Origin: Ziziphus jujuba
Lineage: Eukaryota; Streptophyta; Magnoliopsida; Rosales; Rhamnaceae
Direction: 5' to 3'
Assembly (NCBI RefSeq): GCF_031755915.1
Contig: NC_083390.1
Span: 12,369,001 to 12,433,000 of the forward strand
Length of the DNA stretch: 64,000 nt
Below are positions 10,220 to 21,167 of this stretch, one piece after another. The notes below the pieces were generated by a model. The model was given only the letters and a program-made list of their open reading frames with translations, was not told the DNA's origin and ran no database searches. Position 1 is the stretch's first letter. The number at the start of each line of letters is the position of its first letter. Position numbers and translations under genes: made by a program.

Positions 10220-10283
10220 TTTGTCCATTATTATTCCACCTTTACTTTTAGCAAATTTAGGAAAGCTTTGTAATTTATTTTGC

Positions 10284-10293
10284 CTATTTATAG
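10284..10293 (+). promoter_or_regulatory. TATA box of family A LTR
   Basis: CTATTTATAG here, CTATTTAAAG in most copies. The block GGAGATTACAATTTTG lies about 31-37 bases downstream in sister LTRs and is therefore the predicted transcription start (start of R). This is inferred from spacing only. Confidence 0.55.
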
Positions 10294-10581
10294 ACACATA
10301 AGTCATGAATAAAGAGGGGATTACCATTTCTATTCAAAGTAAGAGTGATTCTCTTGGTTCTCTAAGAACTATATCGAACTTTTTCAAGCTTTGCTTGTGG
10401 AGTTCAAATTCAACGTATCAATAGGTTATTCCGCATCCTATTGTGGCGTCTTCACTATACCAAGATTCTTACCTCAAATATAGGTAACGGGTCGAGGTCT
10501 TCAATTGATAGCTTGTAATTAGACGGTCCTAATTCCATCTTTGTTACGGGTTTAGAGGCAGGTGGCTCTAGGTTCGTATCA

Positions 10582-11461
10582 ATTTGGTATCAAAGTTAGT
10601 TTATAATTATAGGTTTGATCTATCTATCTTTATTGTCATTATTTTGTTCTTTGTTCTTCGTTTTCTTTTATTTTTAGTTTTTTTGTTGTCTCATCCATTT
10701 GGTCATTGCGTTCTTCTTTGCATCTTTTCTTTTGTTTGTTCTTCTTCATTCTTCACTCAGCTGATCATACCAAACCGAACGGTCATAAAAAAAAAATTAA
10801 AAAAAAAGGCGAATTCGTTTTTGACCCTTGAGGGCAACGAATTGGTCTATTCTCATTGAAGTTTTGTGTGATTGAGGTTTCTTTAGTTTATAAAGCTAGT
10901 TATTTTTATTGAACATAAAAAAAAACAAAAAAAAAATTATTGTTCTTGTGGTTTGTGGCACTGAATTATTGAGATTTCAAGAGAAACCAAGCAGTGAAAT
11001 TTTTTTTTTGGTTGATTTGAGGAGCACCAAAAACAAGCCAACATATTGTATCAAAGATAAGGTTTGTTGAATATTTACTAATTCCATTTTGCAAATCTCA
11101 TTCCAATTTGTTCCTCACATTCTAGTTTCTTTTGTTCTTGCTAAATTTCTTGTTGAACTTTCATCATTGCCTTTTTTTTTTTGTTACTTTTCATTCTATT
11201 TGTCTTTTTAGCCTTATTTTCATAACTATTTGGTAGGTCTATTTGGATTGTTGCTTGCTAGCTTGTTTTAGTTTGAAATTAGTTTGCAAAGAATCAAATA
11301 GAATTACTAGAGTGGTAAAAGGCAAGAAAGGTGAGAGTTATAGAGGGTACAAGCCGAACTATAACTAGAGTACAAACATGAGTGACCTTGAATTTGAGCG
11401 AGACACGTGAGGGAGTGTTGTGAGCCCTTTCTTTTTTACTAACAAATTTTGCAGAAAAATC
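10582..11461 (+). other. Family A primer site and leader
   Basis: The primer site is TGGTATCAAAGTTAG at 10585-10598, a decayed tRNA-iMet match directly after the LTR. The leader is T-rich with A runs and no supported gene. It ends in CTAAC...TTTTGCAG just before the gag ATG, resembling an intron 3' end. Confidence 0.7.
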
Positions 11462-12109
11462 ATGTCACAAGACAAAAGCAAAGAAAGCATGGATGAAGCT
11501 CTAGGTGTGGCTAATCCGAAGTTATACATTCAAGCTATGGTGGGAGAACTTCAAAGAGCACTACGGTTGGAGATGGGGCAGATCCATGATAGGCTGGATA
11601 GGATGGAACCATCAATCCAAACATTAGTTCGGGAACCAACCAATTCTGTGGGAGAGAGAGGTTAAACCGAGGCAGTGACTATGGAAGAATTAAGATGAAA
11701 ATACCATCATTCCAAGGTAAAAGTGATCCAGAAGCACATCTCGAGTAGGAGAAGAGGATTGAGATGGTATTTTATTGTCAGAACTACACCAAGGCAAAAA
11801 AGGTGAAATTAGCCGCTGTTGAATTCACGGACTATGCTATTGGATGGTGGGACAAAGGGACACTTTCTAGGAGGCGAGGAGGATAGAGACCTATAGATAC
11901 ATGGGAGGAGATCAAGGCTTTGATGAGGAAGCGTTTTGTACCTAGCCATTAATATAGGAGCATTGTTCAGAAATTACAAAGCTTGTCTCAAGGAAATAGA
12001 AGTGTGAAGGACTATTATAAGGAGATGGAAATCCTTATGATGAGGGCTAATGTTGAGGAGGACAGGGAGGCTACAATGGCATGCTTCTTGGCTGGTTTGA
12101 ATATGGAAA
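11462..12109 (+). pseudogene. Family A gag, N-terminal and middle part
   Basis: MSQDKSKESMDE starts at 11462. The first frame ends at 11665 after NSVGERG, because a deletion of the acidic linker (still present in the copy at 42115-42170) shifts the frame. The capsid part resumes in another frame (GKSDPEAHLE, KKVKLAAVEF, TWEEIKALMRKRFVPSH) with several stops. The hAT-like element then interrupts it at 12110. Confidence 0.82.
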
Positions 12110-12786
12110 TAGATTGGCAATTTGGGTCATGACATAGCGACATGACTCGAAAACGACACGGAATAAATGGGTTTGGGTTTATTATAAATGGGGTCGGGTC
12201 ATAATTAGGTCAACCTGTTTAACACGAATATTAATCGTGTCATTTTTGGGTTGACCTGTTTAACTCGAAATTGACCCGTTACGACCCATTTATTAAACTT
12301 GTCAGTTTCAACCCGACACGATTATACACTTATTACAACCCATTTAAATTTAGTTTTAAATTAATATTTTATCACCAATATAATATTTAATTACTAAAAA
12401 ATATTATAAATTAAAAATTTTATAAAAATAATTTTCTATTACTAATTTTTTAAAAACAAAAAATACATCTTTAATTAAAAAAAACATAAAAATAAAAAAA
12501 AAAAATTTTCGAGTTAATAGGTTAATTTTCGGGTTAACGGGTTAATAGGTTAGTTTTCGGGTTAATAGGTCAATTTCAGGTTAACGGGTTAATAGGTCAA
12601 CACGACCCGTTAAAATAATCGTGTTAAACGGGTCGTGTCGTGTTGACCTTTTATAAACAGGTCGGGTTAGTGTTTTAGGTACCTGACACGATTAATAAAT
12701 GGGTAGTGTTCGGGTTAGGTATTTTTGACACGATTATTAAAGGGGTTGACACGAACACTACCCACGAACACGAATTGCCAGGTCTA
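12110..12786. mobile_element. hAT-like non-autonomous DNA transposon in gag
   Basis: 677 bp starting TAGATTGGCAATTTGGGTC and ending, reverse complemented, TAGACCTGGCAATTCG. The flanks are the 8-bp direct repeats TATGGAAA (12102-12109) and TAAGGAAA (12787-12794), one mismatch. Gag resumes correctly after the repeat. The inside is rich in CGGGTT/AACCCG and CACGAC/GTCGTG inverted motifs around an AT-rich core. No transposase is encoded. The 8-bp duplication and the ends support hAT. Confidence 0.85.
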
Positions 12787-12840
12787 TAAGGAAATAGCAA
12801 ATCAAGTGGACTTGCACCATTATGTGGAGATTGAGGAGAT

Positions 12841-13110
12841 TACAATTTTGATTCAAAGTGAGAGTGATTCTCATGGTTCTTTGAGGACTATATCAAACTT
12901 TTTCAAGCTTTGTTTGTGGAGTTCAAATTCGACTTATCAATAGGTTATTCCGCACCCCATTGTGGCGTCTTCACTATACCAAGGTTCTTACCTCAAATAG
13001 AGGTAACGGGTCGAGGTCTTCCATTGATCACTTGTAATTAGACGGTCCTAATTCAATCTTTGTTACGGGTTTAGAGGCAAGTCGCTCTAGGTTCGTATCA
13101 ATTTGGTATC
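12841..13110 (+). repeat. R-U5-primer-site fragment of family A inserted in gag
   Basis: Starts TACAATTTTGATTCAAAG, the predicted 5' end of the LTR transcript, runs through U5 to the LTR end GTATCA at 13100, and continues into the primer site TGGTATCGGAG (13104-13114). GGAGAT is present on both sides (12835-12840 and 13111-13116), and gag continues on both sides without loss. U3 is absent, so this is neither a solo LTR nor a whole element. Confidence 0.85.
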
Positions 13111-13435
13111 GGAGATGCTACACAAGGCCATCAAGGTAGAGCAACAACTCAAGAGGAGGGGTACCGCAAGATCTAGTATTGCTCAACACACTTGGAAAGC
13201 AAGCCCATCCACATGGAAACCAAATCAGCCCAAGTTTGAAGATAAAGCCACCACACGGCCTAAATTCGAAATTAAGGCCGAACAATCCTCATATAAGCAA
13301 GTAAGTAAATCTGATTCATCTTCAACTAGAAATCAAGATATCATGTGCTTTAAATGTCAAGGTAGGGGTCATATTACAAGTCAATGTCCTAATAAGTGGG
13401 TGATGGTGATTCAGGAAAGTGGAGACATTGAAGGT
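13111..13435 (+). pseudogene. Family A gag C-terminus with intact zinc knuckle
   Basis: MLHKAIKVEQQLKRRG leads through a Ser/Pro/Lys-rich stretch to CFKCQGRGHITSQCPN, a complete CX2CX4HX4C knuckle that would bind RNA in nucleocapsid. After SGDIE the sequence jumps directly to LKVNRQVK of protease. The protease active site is therefore deleted in this copy. Confidence 0.83.
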
Positions 13436-13919
13436 GAATAGGCAAGTGAAGATTGCATTCTCTATTGATGATTATGAAGATGAGGTTATTTGTGATGTGG
13501 TACCAATGCAAGTTGGTCATTTGGTTTTAGGATGTCCATGGCAATTTGATAGAGAAACTAATAGAGTTGTCTTCAATTTCAAGGGTAAACGAGTGGTGTC
13601 TTTGCCGATGACTCCTAAACAAGTTTTTGATGATCAATTGGCTTTACAAAGGCGGAGAGAATCTGAACAACAACACAATCAAACTGTATCCAACCACCAA
13701 GAGAAGAAAAAGAGTGGTGAGGATGAGAGTGTGAGTGAAAAAGAAAAGAAAAAGAGTGGAAAGAAAAAAGAGAGTTTTTATGCAAAATCGAGTGACAGGA
13801 AGAAGTTTTTTTGTTGTAGAAAGCCTATGATTGTAATGATGTACAAAGAAGCATATATGAATCATTTAACTAACCCTGATAAATCTGTTTTTCCTAGTTC
13901 TCTTGTTTCTTTTTTGTAG
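13433..13919 (+). pseudogene. Family A protease C-terminal half and spacer
   Basis: LKVNRQVKIAFSIDDYEDE, VICDVVPMQ and LVLGCPWQFDRE are the second half of a retropepsin. The catalytic first half is deleted. A Lys/Glu-rich spacer (VSEKEKKKSGKKKE) and RKPMIVMMYKEAYMNHLTN follow. A TAG at 13917 closes the frame just before RT. Confidence 0.82.
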
Positions 13920-14871
13920 CAGTTCGATGATATCTTTCTTGAGGAGATTCCAAATGGGTTACCACCGATTAGAGGGATCGAACATCAAATTGATTTTGTT
14001 CTAGGATCAACAATTCCAAACCGACTGGCTTATAGGAGTAATCCAGAGGAGACAAAGGAACTTCAAAGACAGGTAAGTGAATTACTTGAAAAGGGGTATG
14101 TTAGAGAGAGCATGAGTCCATGTACTGTACGTATGTTATTAGTTCCTAAGAAAGATGGAACATGCAGAATGTGTATAGATTGTAGGACTATTAACAATAT
14201 AACTATCAAATATCGTCACCCTATTCCTAGGTTAGATGATATGCTTGATGAATTGTATGGTGCATGCGTGTTTTCAAAAATTGATCTTAAGAGTGGTTAT
14301 CATCAAATTAACATGAAGGAGAGTGATGAATGGAAAATAACATTTAAAACAAAGCATGGTTTGTGTGAGTGGTTGGTTATGCCATTTGGGTTAACTAATG
14401 CCCCTAGTACTTTCATGAGACTTATGAACCATGTTTTGCGTGCTTACATTGGAAAATTTGTGGTTATGTACTTTGATGATATTTTTGTATATAGTAGGAG
14501 TTTAGAAGAGCATGTAGGGCATCTTAGGTTAGTTTTAGATGTTCTTAAGAAACAAAAATTTTATGCCAATCTTAAAAAGTGACTTTTGTAGGCTTTGTGA
14601 TTAGTGCTGCAGGTATCAAAGTTGATCAAGAGAAGGTGAAAGCCATTCAAGAGTGGCCCATGCCAACTAGTATCACCCAAGTTAGAAGCTTCCATGGTTT
14701 GACTAGTTTCTATTGAAGGTTTATTAAAGATTTTAGTATTATTGCTGCACCTTTGACAGAGGTTATTAAGAAGAGTGTAAGTTTTAAATGGGGAAAAGCT
14801 CAAGAAAGGTCTTTTAACTTGTTAAAAGAAAAATTAACAAATGCTACTTTACTGGTGTTGCCTAACTTTTC
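13920..14871 (+). pseudogene. Family A reverse transcriptase, undeleted thumb/connection
   Basis: QFDDIFLEEIPNGLPPIRG begins RT. The open part 14112-14582 contains [42 protein letters not shown] and the catalytic YFDDIFVYS. After ANLKK a frameshift and stop occur, then the normal continuation FVGFVISAAGIKVDQEKVKA and RNase H entry follow. This copy therefore lacks the RT-integrase fusion seen elsewhere. A solo LTR interrupts it at 14872. Confidence 0.86.
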
Positions 14872-15790
14872 TGATGAGGACATGACCAAAAGCCCTTCAA
14901 GATGAAGCCCAGATCCACTTCAAATGTCTACAGGACCCATAATCCGAGCACGAGCAAAGAGATTGAAAGAGGCACTAAATGGTTTAATCCAAGAGGTGTT
15001 TTCAACCCAAGGAAGCAAGTTCATTAGTGAAGATGAACTAAAATTGGTCTATATGATTGGGATGGTGGATGCCAACGTGAGAGAGTTTAACGCATGGACT
15101 TCTACAACATGGTGATGTGGCATCATATGGTGACATGGCATCCAACTAAGCTTGGCCAAATTTTATAATTAGGAAAATATTAATTTTTATTTATGTTTTG
15201 ATTGGATTTTGGCATGTTGCCTATTTACTTTCCTAATTTAGTTTTTATTAGGATTTTAAATTACTTTTCTAATTTTATTAGAGTTGAACTAGTCAAAAAA
15301 TTAAAGGCCATTCAAATTAGGAAACTAGGAGCTAAATTAGGTTTCCTAAACCTAACCACATTAGATTTCCTAAACCTAATCACATTAGGTTTCCTAAACC
15401 TATCAAAATTAGGTTTCCTAAACCTAATTTTCGTCCATTATTATTCCACCTTTACTTTTAGCAAATTTAGGAAAGCTTTGTAATTTATTTTGCCTATTTA
15501 AAGGCACATAAGTCATGAATAAAGGGGAGATTACAATTTTGATTCAAAGTGATAGTGATTCTCTTGGTTCTCTAAGAACTATATCGAACTTTTTCAAGCT
15601 TTTTTTGTAGAGTTCAAATTTGATTTATCAATAGGTTATTCCGCACCCTATTATGGCGTCTTCACCATACCACGGTTCTTACCTTAAATATAGGTAACGG
15701 GTCGAGGTCTTCCATTGATAACTTGTAATTAGACAGTCTAATTCAATCTTTGTTACGGGTTTAGAGTCAGGCCGGTCTAGGTTTGTATCA
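14872..15790 (+). mobile_element. Family A solo LTR inside RNase H
   Basis: 919 bp, TGATGAGGACATGACC to GGTTTGTATCA, with the perfect 5-bp duplication TTTTC (14867-14871, 15791-15795). The RNase H frame continues across it once the LTR and one repeat are discounted. It carries about four minisatellite units (15337-15430) and a TATA box at about 15494. Confidence 0.93.
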
Positions 15791-15795
15791 TTTTC

Positions 15796-16337
15796 CAAAA
15801 CTTTTGAGATTGAATGTGATGCATCGGGAATAGGTGTAGGTGCTGTTTTGATGCAGGAGGGAAAACCAGCTTCTTATTTTAGTGAAAAGCTACATGGGGC
15901 CGCCTTAAACTACCCAACTTATGATATAGAGCCATATGCATTGGTTAGAGCATTGGAGACATGGCAGCACTACTTACAGCCTAAAGAGTTTGTGATTCAC
16001 ACAAATCATGAGTCCTTGAAGCACATAAAGAGACAAGGAAAGCTTAATAGGCGCCATGGCAAGTGGATGGAATTTATTGAAACATTTCCCTATGTTATTC
16101 ACTACAAGCAAGGTAAGAAAAATATTGTAGCTGATGCATTATCCCGCATGTATGTATTACTTTCTACTTTGGATGCTAAATTACTTGGTTTTGAGCAAAT
16201 TAAAGAATTATATGCTTTTAATCATGACTTTGGTGAAATTTACAAACTTTATGAAAGGCATGCTGAGGGAAAGTTTTATAGATTTGTAGGATTCTTGTTT
16301 AGGGAAAATAAACTTTGTGTGCCAAGTTGTTCTTTGC
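15796..16337 (+). CDS. Family A RNase H and start of integrase region
   Basis: An open stretch with the RNase H first aspartate region ([18 protein letters not shown]), [43 protein letters not shown] (T-N-H where T-D-H is usual) and VADALSRMY. It is followed by the linker [13 protein letters not shown] and [16 protein letters not shown]. It ends abruptly where an LTR tail is joined. It is the best RNase H in the window. Confidence 0.87.
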
Positions 16338-16580
16338 GTGATAGTGATTCTCTTGGTTCTCTAAGAACTATATCGAACTTTTTCAAGCTTTTTTTGTAGA
16401 GTTCAAATTTGATTTATCAATAGGTTATTCCGCACCCTATTGTGGCGTCTTCACTATGCCAAGGTTCTTACCTCAAATATAGATAACGGGTCAAGGTCTT
16501 CCATTAATAACTTGTAACTAGACGGTCCTAATTTAAACTTTGTTACGGGTTTAGAGGCAGGTCGCTCTAGGTTCGTATCA
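16338..16580 (+). repeat. Family A R-U5 LTR tail joined to integrase entry
   Basis: From GTGATAGTGATTCTC to the LTR end GTTCGTATCA. It is very like the tail of the solo LTR at 14872-15790 and shares its variants TTTTTTTGTAG and GATTTATCAA. Integrase and U3 are missing, with the short common motif GTGATAG at the join. Confidence 0.82.
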
Positions 16581-17105
16581 TTTATTCTCTTATCTTTCTC
16601 TTTAATTGTGAATATCATTGTTTTGTCTTTGTAATAATGGATGTTGAAATTATTTTTCCCATGAAATAATATATGCTTAATGAATTTGCAAGATTTAATT
16701 TATAGGCCGGAAGGAATAAATTAGGTTATGTCAATATTATCAATTGTGGGTAGAACCTACTTTTGATTAATTTGGTGATTAAGTGTGGTTAACGAAATTA
16801 CTAGTTAATTAAATTCACATATTTAAGTAATTAAATTGGAATAGTTAATGGTGAAATCAAATGCCCTAGTATTCATAATTATTCAATTCTCTCTCTTATT
16901 TGAAATTGATCTAATTTTAATTGATTCCTTTTGTTTAATTTAGTTTATTTAGTTTTCAATTGCCATCTTAATTGTTAGTTCAAATATTACCTAAACCTAA
17001 TTATCTTTGGTACTAAATTATTAATCCCTTTGGTACGACAACCCTATTTTTCCACTTTATTACTTGAAAATGATTCGTGTACTTGCGAGTTGATTTTACA
17101 CATCA
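16581..17105 (+). repeat. Family C LTR 3' fragment
   Basis: Matches the last part of the C LTR, from TTTATTCTCTT to GATTTTACACATCA, with an internal deletion near 16660-16675 that removes the hairpin block. The 5' part is missing. It directly abuts the A LTR end. Confidence 0.83.
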
Positions 17106-17845
17106 AGGTTCAATAATGACCTTTATGCAAAAACAAAAATTAATAAAATCATGCATATATTTATATATGGACATCCATAATAAGTAAATAATTAATAAAT
17201 AAAATGGGATTTGCCCAAAAATAATAATACACACAAAGACATATATATATATATAGTCAATATCAAGTAAGGTCAGCCCCTCTAATAATACACACAGACT
17301 ATATTAGATTATAGTCTGTCTTTGATGACCATTGAATCACAATAAAGTTAGGATTTAAAATTTAAAAAGTGATGACATACCAAAACTTTATGTAGGAAAA
17401 ATAAACTTTATCAGGACTTGGTTATTAATAAATGTAATTTTAAATTTTAGCCCTTGACATGATCCAAAGTTGAAAAGAGGAAGACTTTATGTTAGTCCTC
17501 ATACAAAGAACATTATTTGAACTTGACTATATTTGTATTTGGTTGCATTGAAATTTAAAAAAAAAAATTATCTAGATTAAATCACATATGATTAAAAATG
17601 TGATTGCTGTGCAAAATTTTAGTATCTTCTAAAATGGCTTCAAATTAATGGTAGATTAATGCATCTTCAAGCTTTTGAAAATTCATGTCTAGAATTGATA
17701 TCCATAAACGTGAATCAATAAAGTTCAATAAAAATCATATCTTCAAAAATTTGTTGAAAAAATGTAATTTTGGTGTAAACAATCCACCTTTAGTATTTTA
17801 TATCTAAAAATGTGGAAAATACTAAATCAATTATGTTTGAGAGGA
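17106..17845. other. Unassigned AT-rich DNA
   Basis: No similarity to the other families in this window and no coding frame I can support. It contains a TA run near 17248-17261 and a perfect 10-bp inverted repeat ACAGACTATA/TATAGTCTGT around TTAGAT at 17294-17319. It could be the remaining host background or the inside of an unrecognised element. The last bases (TTTGAGAGGA) resemble a polypurine tract before the B LTR start. Confidence 0.4.
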
Positions 17846-18086
17846 TGATGAGAATCCACTCGTACCCATACAACCGACTATCCGCTAGGATGCTGATCTT
17901 GTACAAATGAAGACGGGACCAATCACTAGGGCACAAGCTAGGAAATTCAACGACAATTTTGTTAGCTTCGTCCAATGAGTGATTCAAACTTAAGAGGGCA
18001 TGCAATACCAAAAGATTCAAAGTCCGTCTTATGCATCCAAGTTATGAAGGTTGACATGGACTCGACAAGCTGTTTTGGTGCATCTA
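17846..18086 (+). repeat. Family B2 LTR 5' fragment
   Basis: Starts TGATGAGAATCCACTCG and encodes the tail (MKTGPITRAQARKFNDNF) with later stops. It is truncated at 18086 by the next B LTR. Its closest partner in the window is the minus fragment at 60171-60310. Confidence 0.75.
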
Positions 18087-19835
18087 TGATGAGCATGTGC
18101 TCGAACCCCTGCAACCGACTACCTGCTGAGGTGCTAGCTCGATACGGATGAAGATCGGGCCAATCATTAGAGCTCAAGCTAAGAGATTTAAGGACAACCT
18201 ACCTGCCTTTATACAGGGAGTAATTCACTCCCAAAAGAGTTTGTCAATACCCGAAGATACAAAGACTTTTTTAAGCATCCAAGTGGTAGAGGTTGATATG
18301 GACCTGGATAGTTGTATTAGCACAAATATTGACATCGGGCAGCAAGGAATGGATCCAACACTTCATGGGTTCAATGAATATCTTTAAGAGGTCGTGAAAT
18401 CAAGACAAGGTAGAACTAAAGGCAAATAACAAGGGGTTGTGTGTATAGGGGAAAGACATGGCCGGTTTTGTTGACTTTACTATTTTCTGCTGGGTTGACA
18501 TTTTCTCTCTATTCCAATCAAAGGCAATGTGTGGAACTCAATGATTATCTTATTTGGCATCCTCCAAGGCATATGGAAGCTGATTTGGAGCTTAAATTGG
18601 TCAAAGATAGCTTAGTTAGAAAGATAGTCATTTAGTTTCCTAATTTGGTTTTGACTTTTTGTTTTAGGAAATTAGTCTTTTATTTGGTTTTAATTTATTT
18701 ATTTGCTAGACAAATCAACTTAACAATGTTTATATTTTATTATTTTCATTGTAAATTAATTAATTCCTAATTCCAAAATAAAGGAATTAAATAATCAAAT
18801 TTAGTTTAGGAAAGAGTAAGAAATTCGGCCCACAAGTTTCTTAATCACTTTGGTGGCCGGTTTTTGTCTTAGCTTTTAGGGTTTATTGTTTTGTGACTCT
18901 AGCCTATTTAAGAGCTTAATTTTGAGGAAGAACACACCTTTAATAATAATTAGAAATTATTTTGTGAGAAAAATTCTCTTTGTTATCTTTGAACACCTAA
19001 AACACCATTAGAGAGTGTGTGTTTTAGTTTGACTTATCAATAGGGCATCCATAACATATTGTGGTGTCTTCATTATACTAAGATTTCTAATCATAGGTTG
19101 GTTAAGGGTTGAGGGTTTTCCATAAGAACTTGAATTTAATTGAGATCTGGGTTGACATAATACGGGTTTAGGCATGAGTCAATCTAAGTTTGGATCATTT
19201 GGTATCAGAGCCAAGATTTTGTTCAGGTTTGATCTATCTTATTTTCTTTATTTTGTTTTGTGTTAATCTTCAATTTTAGCCTTAGGTTAAGGTTTCTTCT
19301 ATCATCATACACATTCCGCATATTAAAAAAAAAAAATAAAAAATTTCCTTGTTTTACTGTATTTTTGCTTCATATTTTGTTGGTTGTTTTTTTCAACATT
19401 GTTCTTGTTAATTTGGTTTATTGTTGTTAAACTTTACTGTTTTAATATTAACTAGTTGCATTCATATATTAAAAAAAAAAAAGAAGTGTGTTTGCGTCAA
19501 CAAATATAAAATTCATAAATTTTGCAAACTTTGCATTGTGTGGTCTTGGGTTTTGTAGTTATTTGGAGTTGGAATTGCAATTTAGTTGTTAATTCCTCCT
19601 ACTGCAGTTGTGATCTTATTTCATGAAAAAAAAAGAAGAAGAAAAGCCGAATAAAAAAAAAGGCCAGTTTCGTTAAATTTGGAGTTTGAATTTGTTCGCT
19701 TTCATTTTTTATTCAATATTTGGAGTTGCTAGAAATTCATTCTTGCTGCTGTATATTTGAATATTGGATGCTAAAACTATTGGATTAAAATTAGTTAAAG
19801 GATTTTATACAAAAACTTGAATTACAAAGAACAAC
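18087..19835 (+). mobile_element. Family B 5' LTR, primer site and leader, truncated
   Basis: LTR 18087-19197 (TGATGAGCATGTG to TTTGGATCA) carries the tail frame 18148-18387 (KIGPIIRAQAKRFKDNLPAF). The primer site TGGTATCAGAGCCAAG starts at 19200 and is the best-preserved tRNA-iMet site in the window. The leader follows to 19835, with A runs at 19325-19340 and 19469-19482. Gag is missing because the next element (minus) begins there. Confidence 0.82.
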
Positions 19836-20943
19836 TAATACGAACCTAGGTCAGCATGCACCTAAACCTGTATTATATTAGCCTGGATCATGATTAAATT
19901 CAGGTTTTAATGGAAGACCTCAACCCCTAACGAAACCTTGATATAATGTGGAAGCCACAATAGGAGATGAATGTCTTATTGATAAGTCAAAACTAAAACA
20001 CTCAATCAATAATGGTGTTTTAGGTGTTCAAAAGAATAAAGAGAAATTCAATCTCACAAAATAAAGTTCTGAATATTATTAATGGTGTGTTCTTCCTAAA
20101 AAAAAAGCCCTTATATAGGCTATAAGAGAAAATAAAATAAACCCTAATTACAATAGGTAAAACCGACCATGCAATGAAGATTCATATTATGGCTGAAAGT
20201 CACCTCCTTTCCTAATCTAATTTAGATCAATTAATTTCTTTATTTTGAATTAGAAATTAATTAATTTACAATGAAAATAGTAAAAAATAACTTTTCTAAA
20301 CTTATTTGTCCAGCAAATAAATAAATAAAAACCAAAAGTAAAGGTAATTTCCTAAAACAAAAAGTAGAAATCAAATTAGAAAACTAAAATACTATCTTTT
20401 GATTTAAGTTGACTTTGACCAAGTCAGCTCCAAATCAGCTTCCATATGCTTTGTAGGATGCCAAATAGGATTATCATGGAGTCCCACATGTTGTCCTTGA
20501 TTGGAGCAAAGAGAAAAAGCTAACTCAGCAAAATACAGTAAAGTCAACAAGAAAAACAGTAAAAAGCGGCCAATTTCTCTCTCCTGTCCACAAGCCTCAA
20601 ATGACCAACTTAGCTTTGATCTTGACTAGTTTCCATGACTTCCTAATGATATCAAGTGAATTCAAGAAGATTTGAAACTATTTCCTACTGCTTGGAATCC
20701 ATAAATGCACCAAAAATAATATCCGAGTCCATATTGACTTCTACAACTTGTATCCTCAAAACAGGTTTTGTATTTTCTGGTATGGAAAAGCACTTTTGAG
20801 AATGAATTACCCCCTCAATAAAGGAAACAAGGTTATCCCTAAACCTCTTAGCTTGAGCCCTAGTGATCGACCCAGTCTTCATCCATATTGGGTTAACACC
20901 TAAGTGAGTTGTTGGTTGTGTGGTCACGGGTAGATTCTCATCA
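19836..20943 (-). repeat. Family B2 3' LTR
   Basis: On minus TGATGAGAATC (edge 20943) to GGTTCGTATTA, the last CA changed to TA. The polypurine tract CAAGAGGAAGAGAA lies at 20944-20957. The pol frame runs into it without a stop. Confidence 0.83.
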
Positions 20944-21167
20944 TTCTCTTCCTCTTGAAAAGGATTTGCCCTCAAATCAAAGTCATCACCTGCAATAAAA
21001 AGAGATAAATCAACAACATTAAATGTAGCACTAACATTATACTCACCTAGCAAATCAAGTTTGAAAGCATTGTTATTTATCCGCACCAAAACTTGAAAAA
21101 GTCCATCTCCACGCGGCATAAGCTTGGACTTCCTTTGCTCGGGAAACCTATCATCTCTTAGGTGCAA
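20685..21167 (-). CDS. Integrase C-terminal domain plus LTR-encoded tail, family B2
   Basis: A 160-residue open frame: [40 protein letters not shown] and [10 protein letters not shown] form the integrase C-terminal (GPY/F-like) module. The frame then crosses the polypurine tract and LTR edge at about residue 75 and continues for about 85 residues with [19 protein letters not shown] and VIHSQK. It is a clear uninterrupted example of LTR-encoded protein. What the tail does is unknown to me. In CRM elements an equivalent LTR-overlapping tail has been linked to targeting. Confidence 0.82.
   Translation of the reverse strand: MHLRDDRFPEQRKSKLMPRGDGLFQVLVRINNNAFKLDLLGEYNVSATFNVVDLSLFIAGDDFDLRANPFQEEENDENLPVTTQPTTHLGVNPIWMKTGSITRAQAKRFRDNLVSFIEGVIHSQKCFSIPENTKPVLRIQVVEVNMDSDIIFGAFMDSKQ

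Larger units (their letters stand above)
9470..10581 (+). repeat. Family A 5' LTR
   Basis: TGATGAGGACATGACC to GGTTCGTATCA. It carries the tail-coding region at its start (ARAKRLKEALNGL with a stop after it), an internal tandem duplication of about 140 bp (9831-9970 against 9971-10080), the minisatellite, a TATA box and U5. The duplication copies the block from TTTCCTAATTTAG to AACTAGGAGC. Confidence 0.87.
9470..16580 (+). mobile_element. Family A element, plus strand, heavily interrupted
   Basis: 5' LTR 9470-10581, leader, gag from 11462, protease remnant, RT to 14871, RNase H 15796-16337, then a jump straight into the 3' part of an LTR that ends at 16580. Integrase, polypurine tract and U3 of the 3' LTR are missing. 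Nested inside are a hAT-like element (12110-12786), an R-U5-primer-site piece (12841-13110) and an A solo LTR (14872-15790). The flanks (CTAAT and TTTAT) do not match, so no target duplication survives. It keeps the RT/RNase H region lost in most copies. Confidence 0.85.

Noticed and set aside
10031..10273. Frame with repeated LGFLNLTT units that looks like a repeat protein
   Set aside because: It is translation of the palindromic minisatellite; similar frames at 15202, 24156, 43461, 53041 and 61875 vary with unit number and have no protein support.
9470..16580. Target duplication for the plus A element
   Set aside because: The flanks CTAAT and TTTAT do not match, and the 3' LTR is rearranged, so no duplication is claimed.
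20685..21167. Chromodomain at the integrase end
   Set aside because: No aromatic-cage chromodomain pattern is seen; the tail is the ITRAQAKRF module, so only a CRM-like LTR overlap is proposed.
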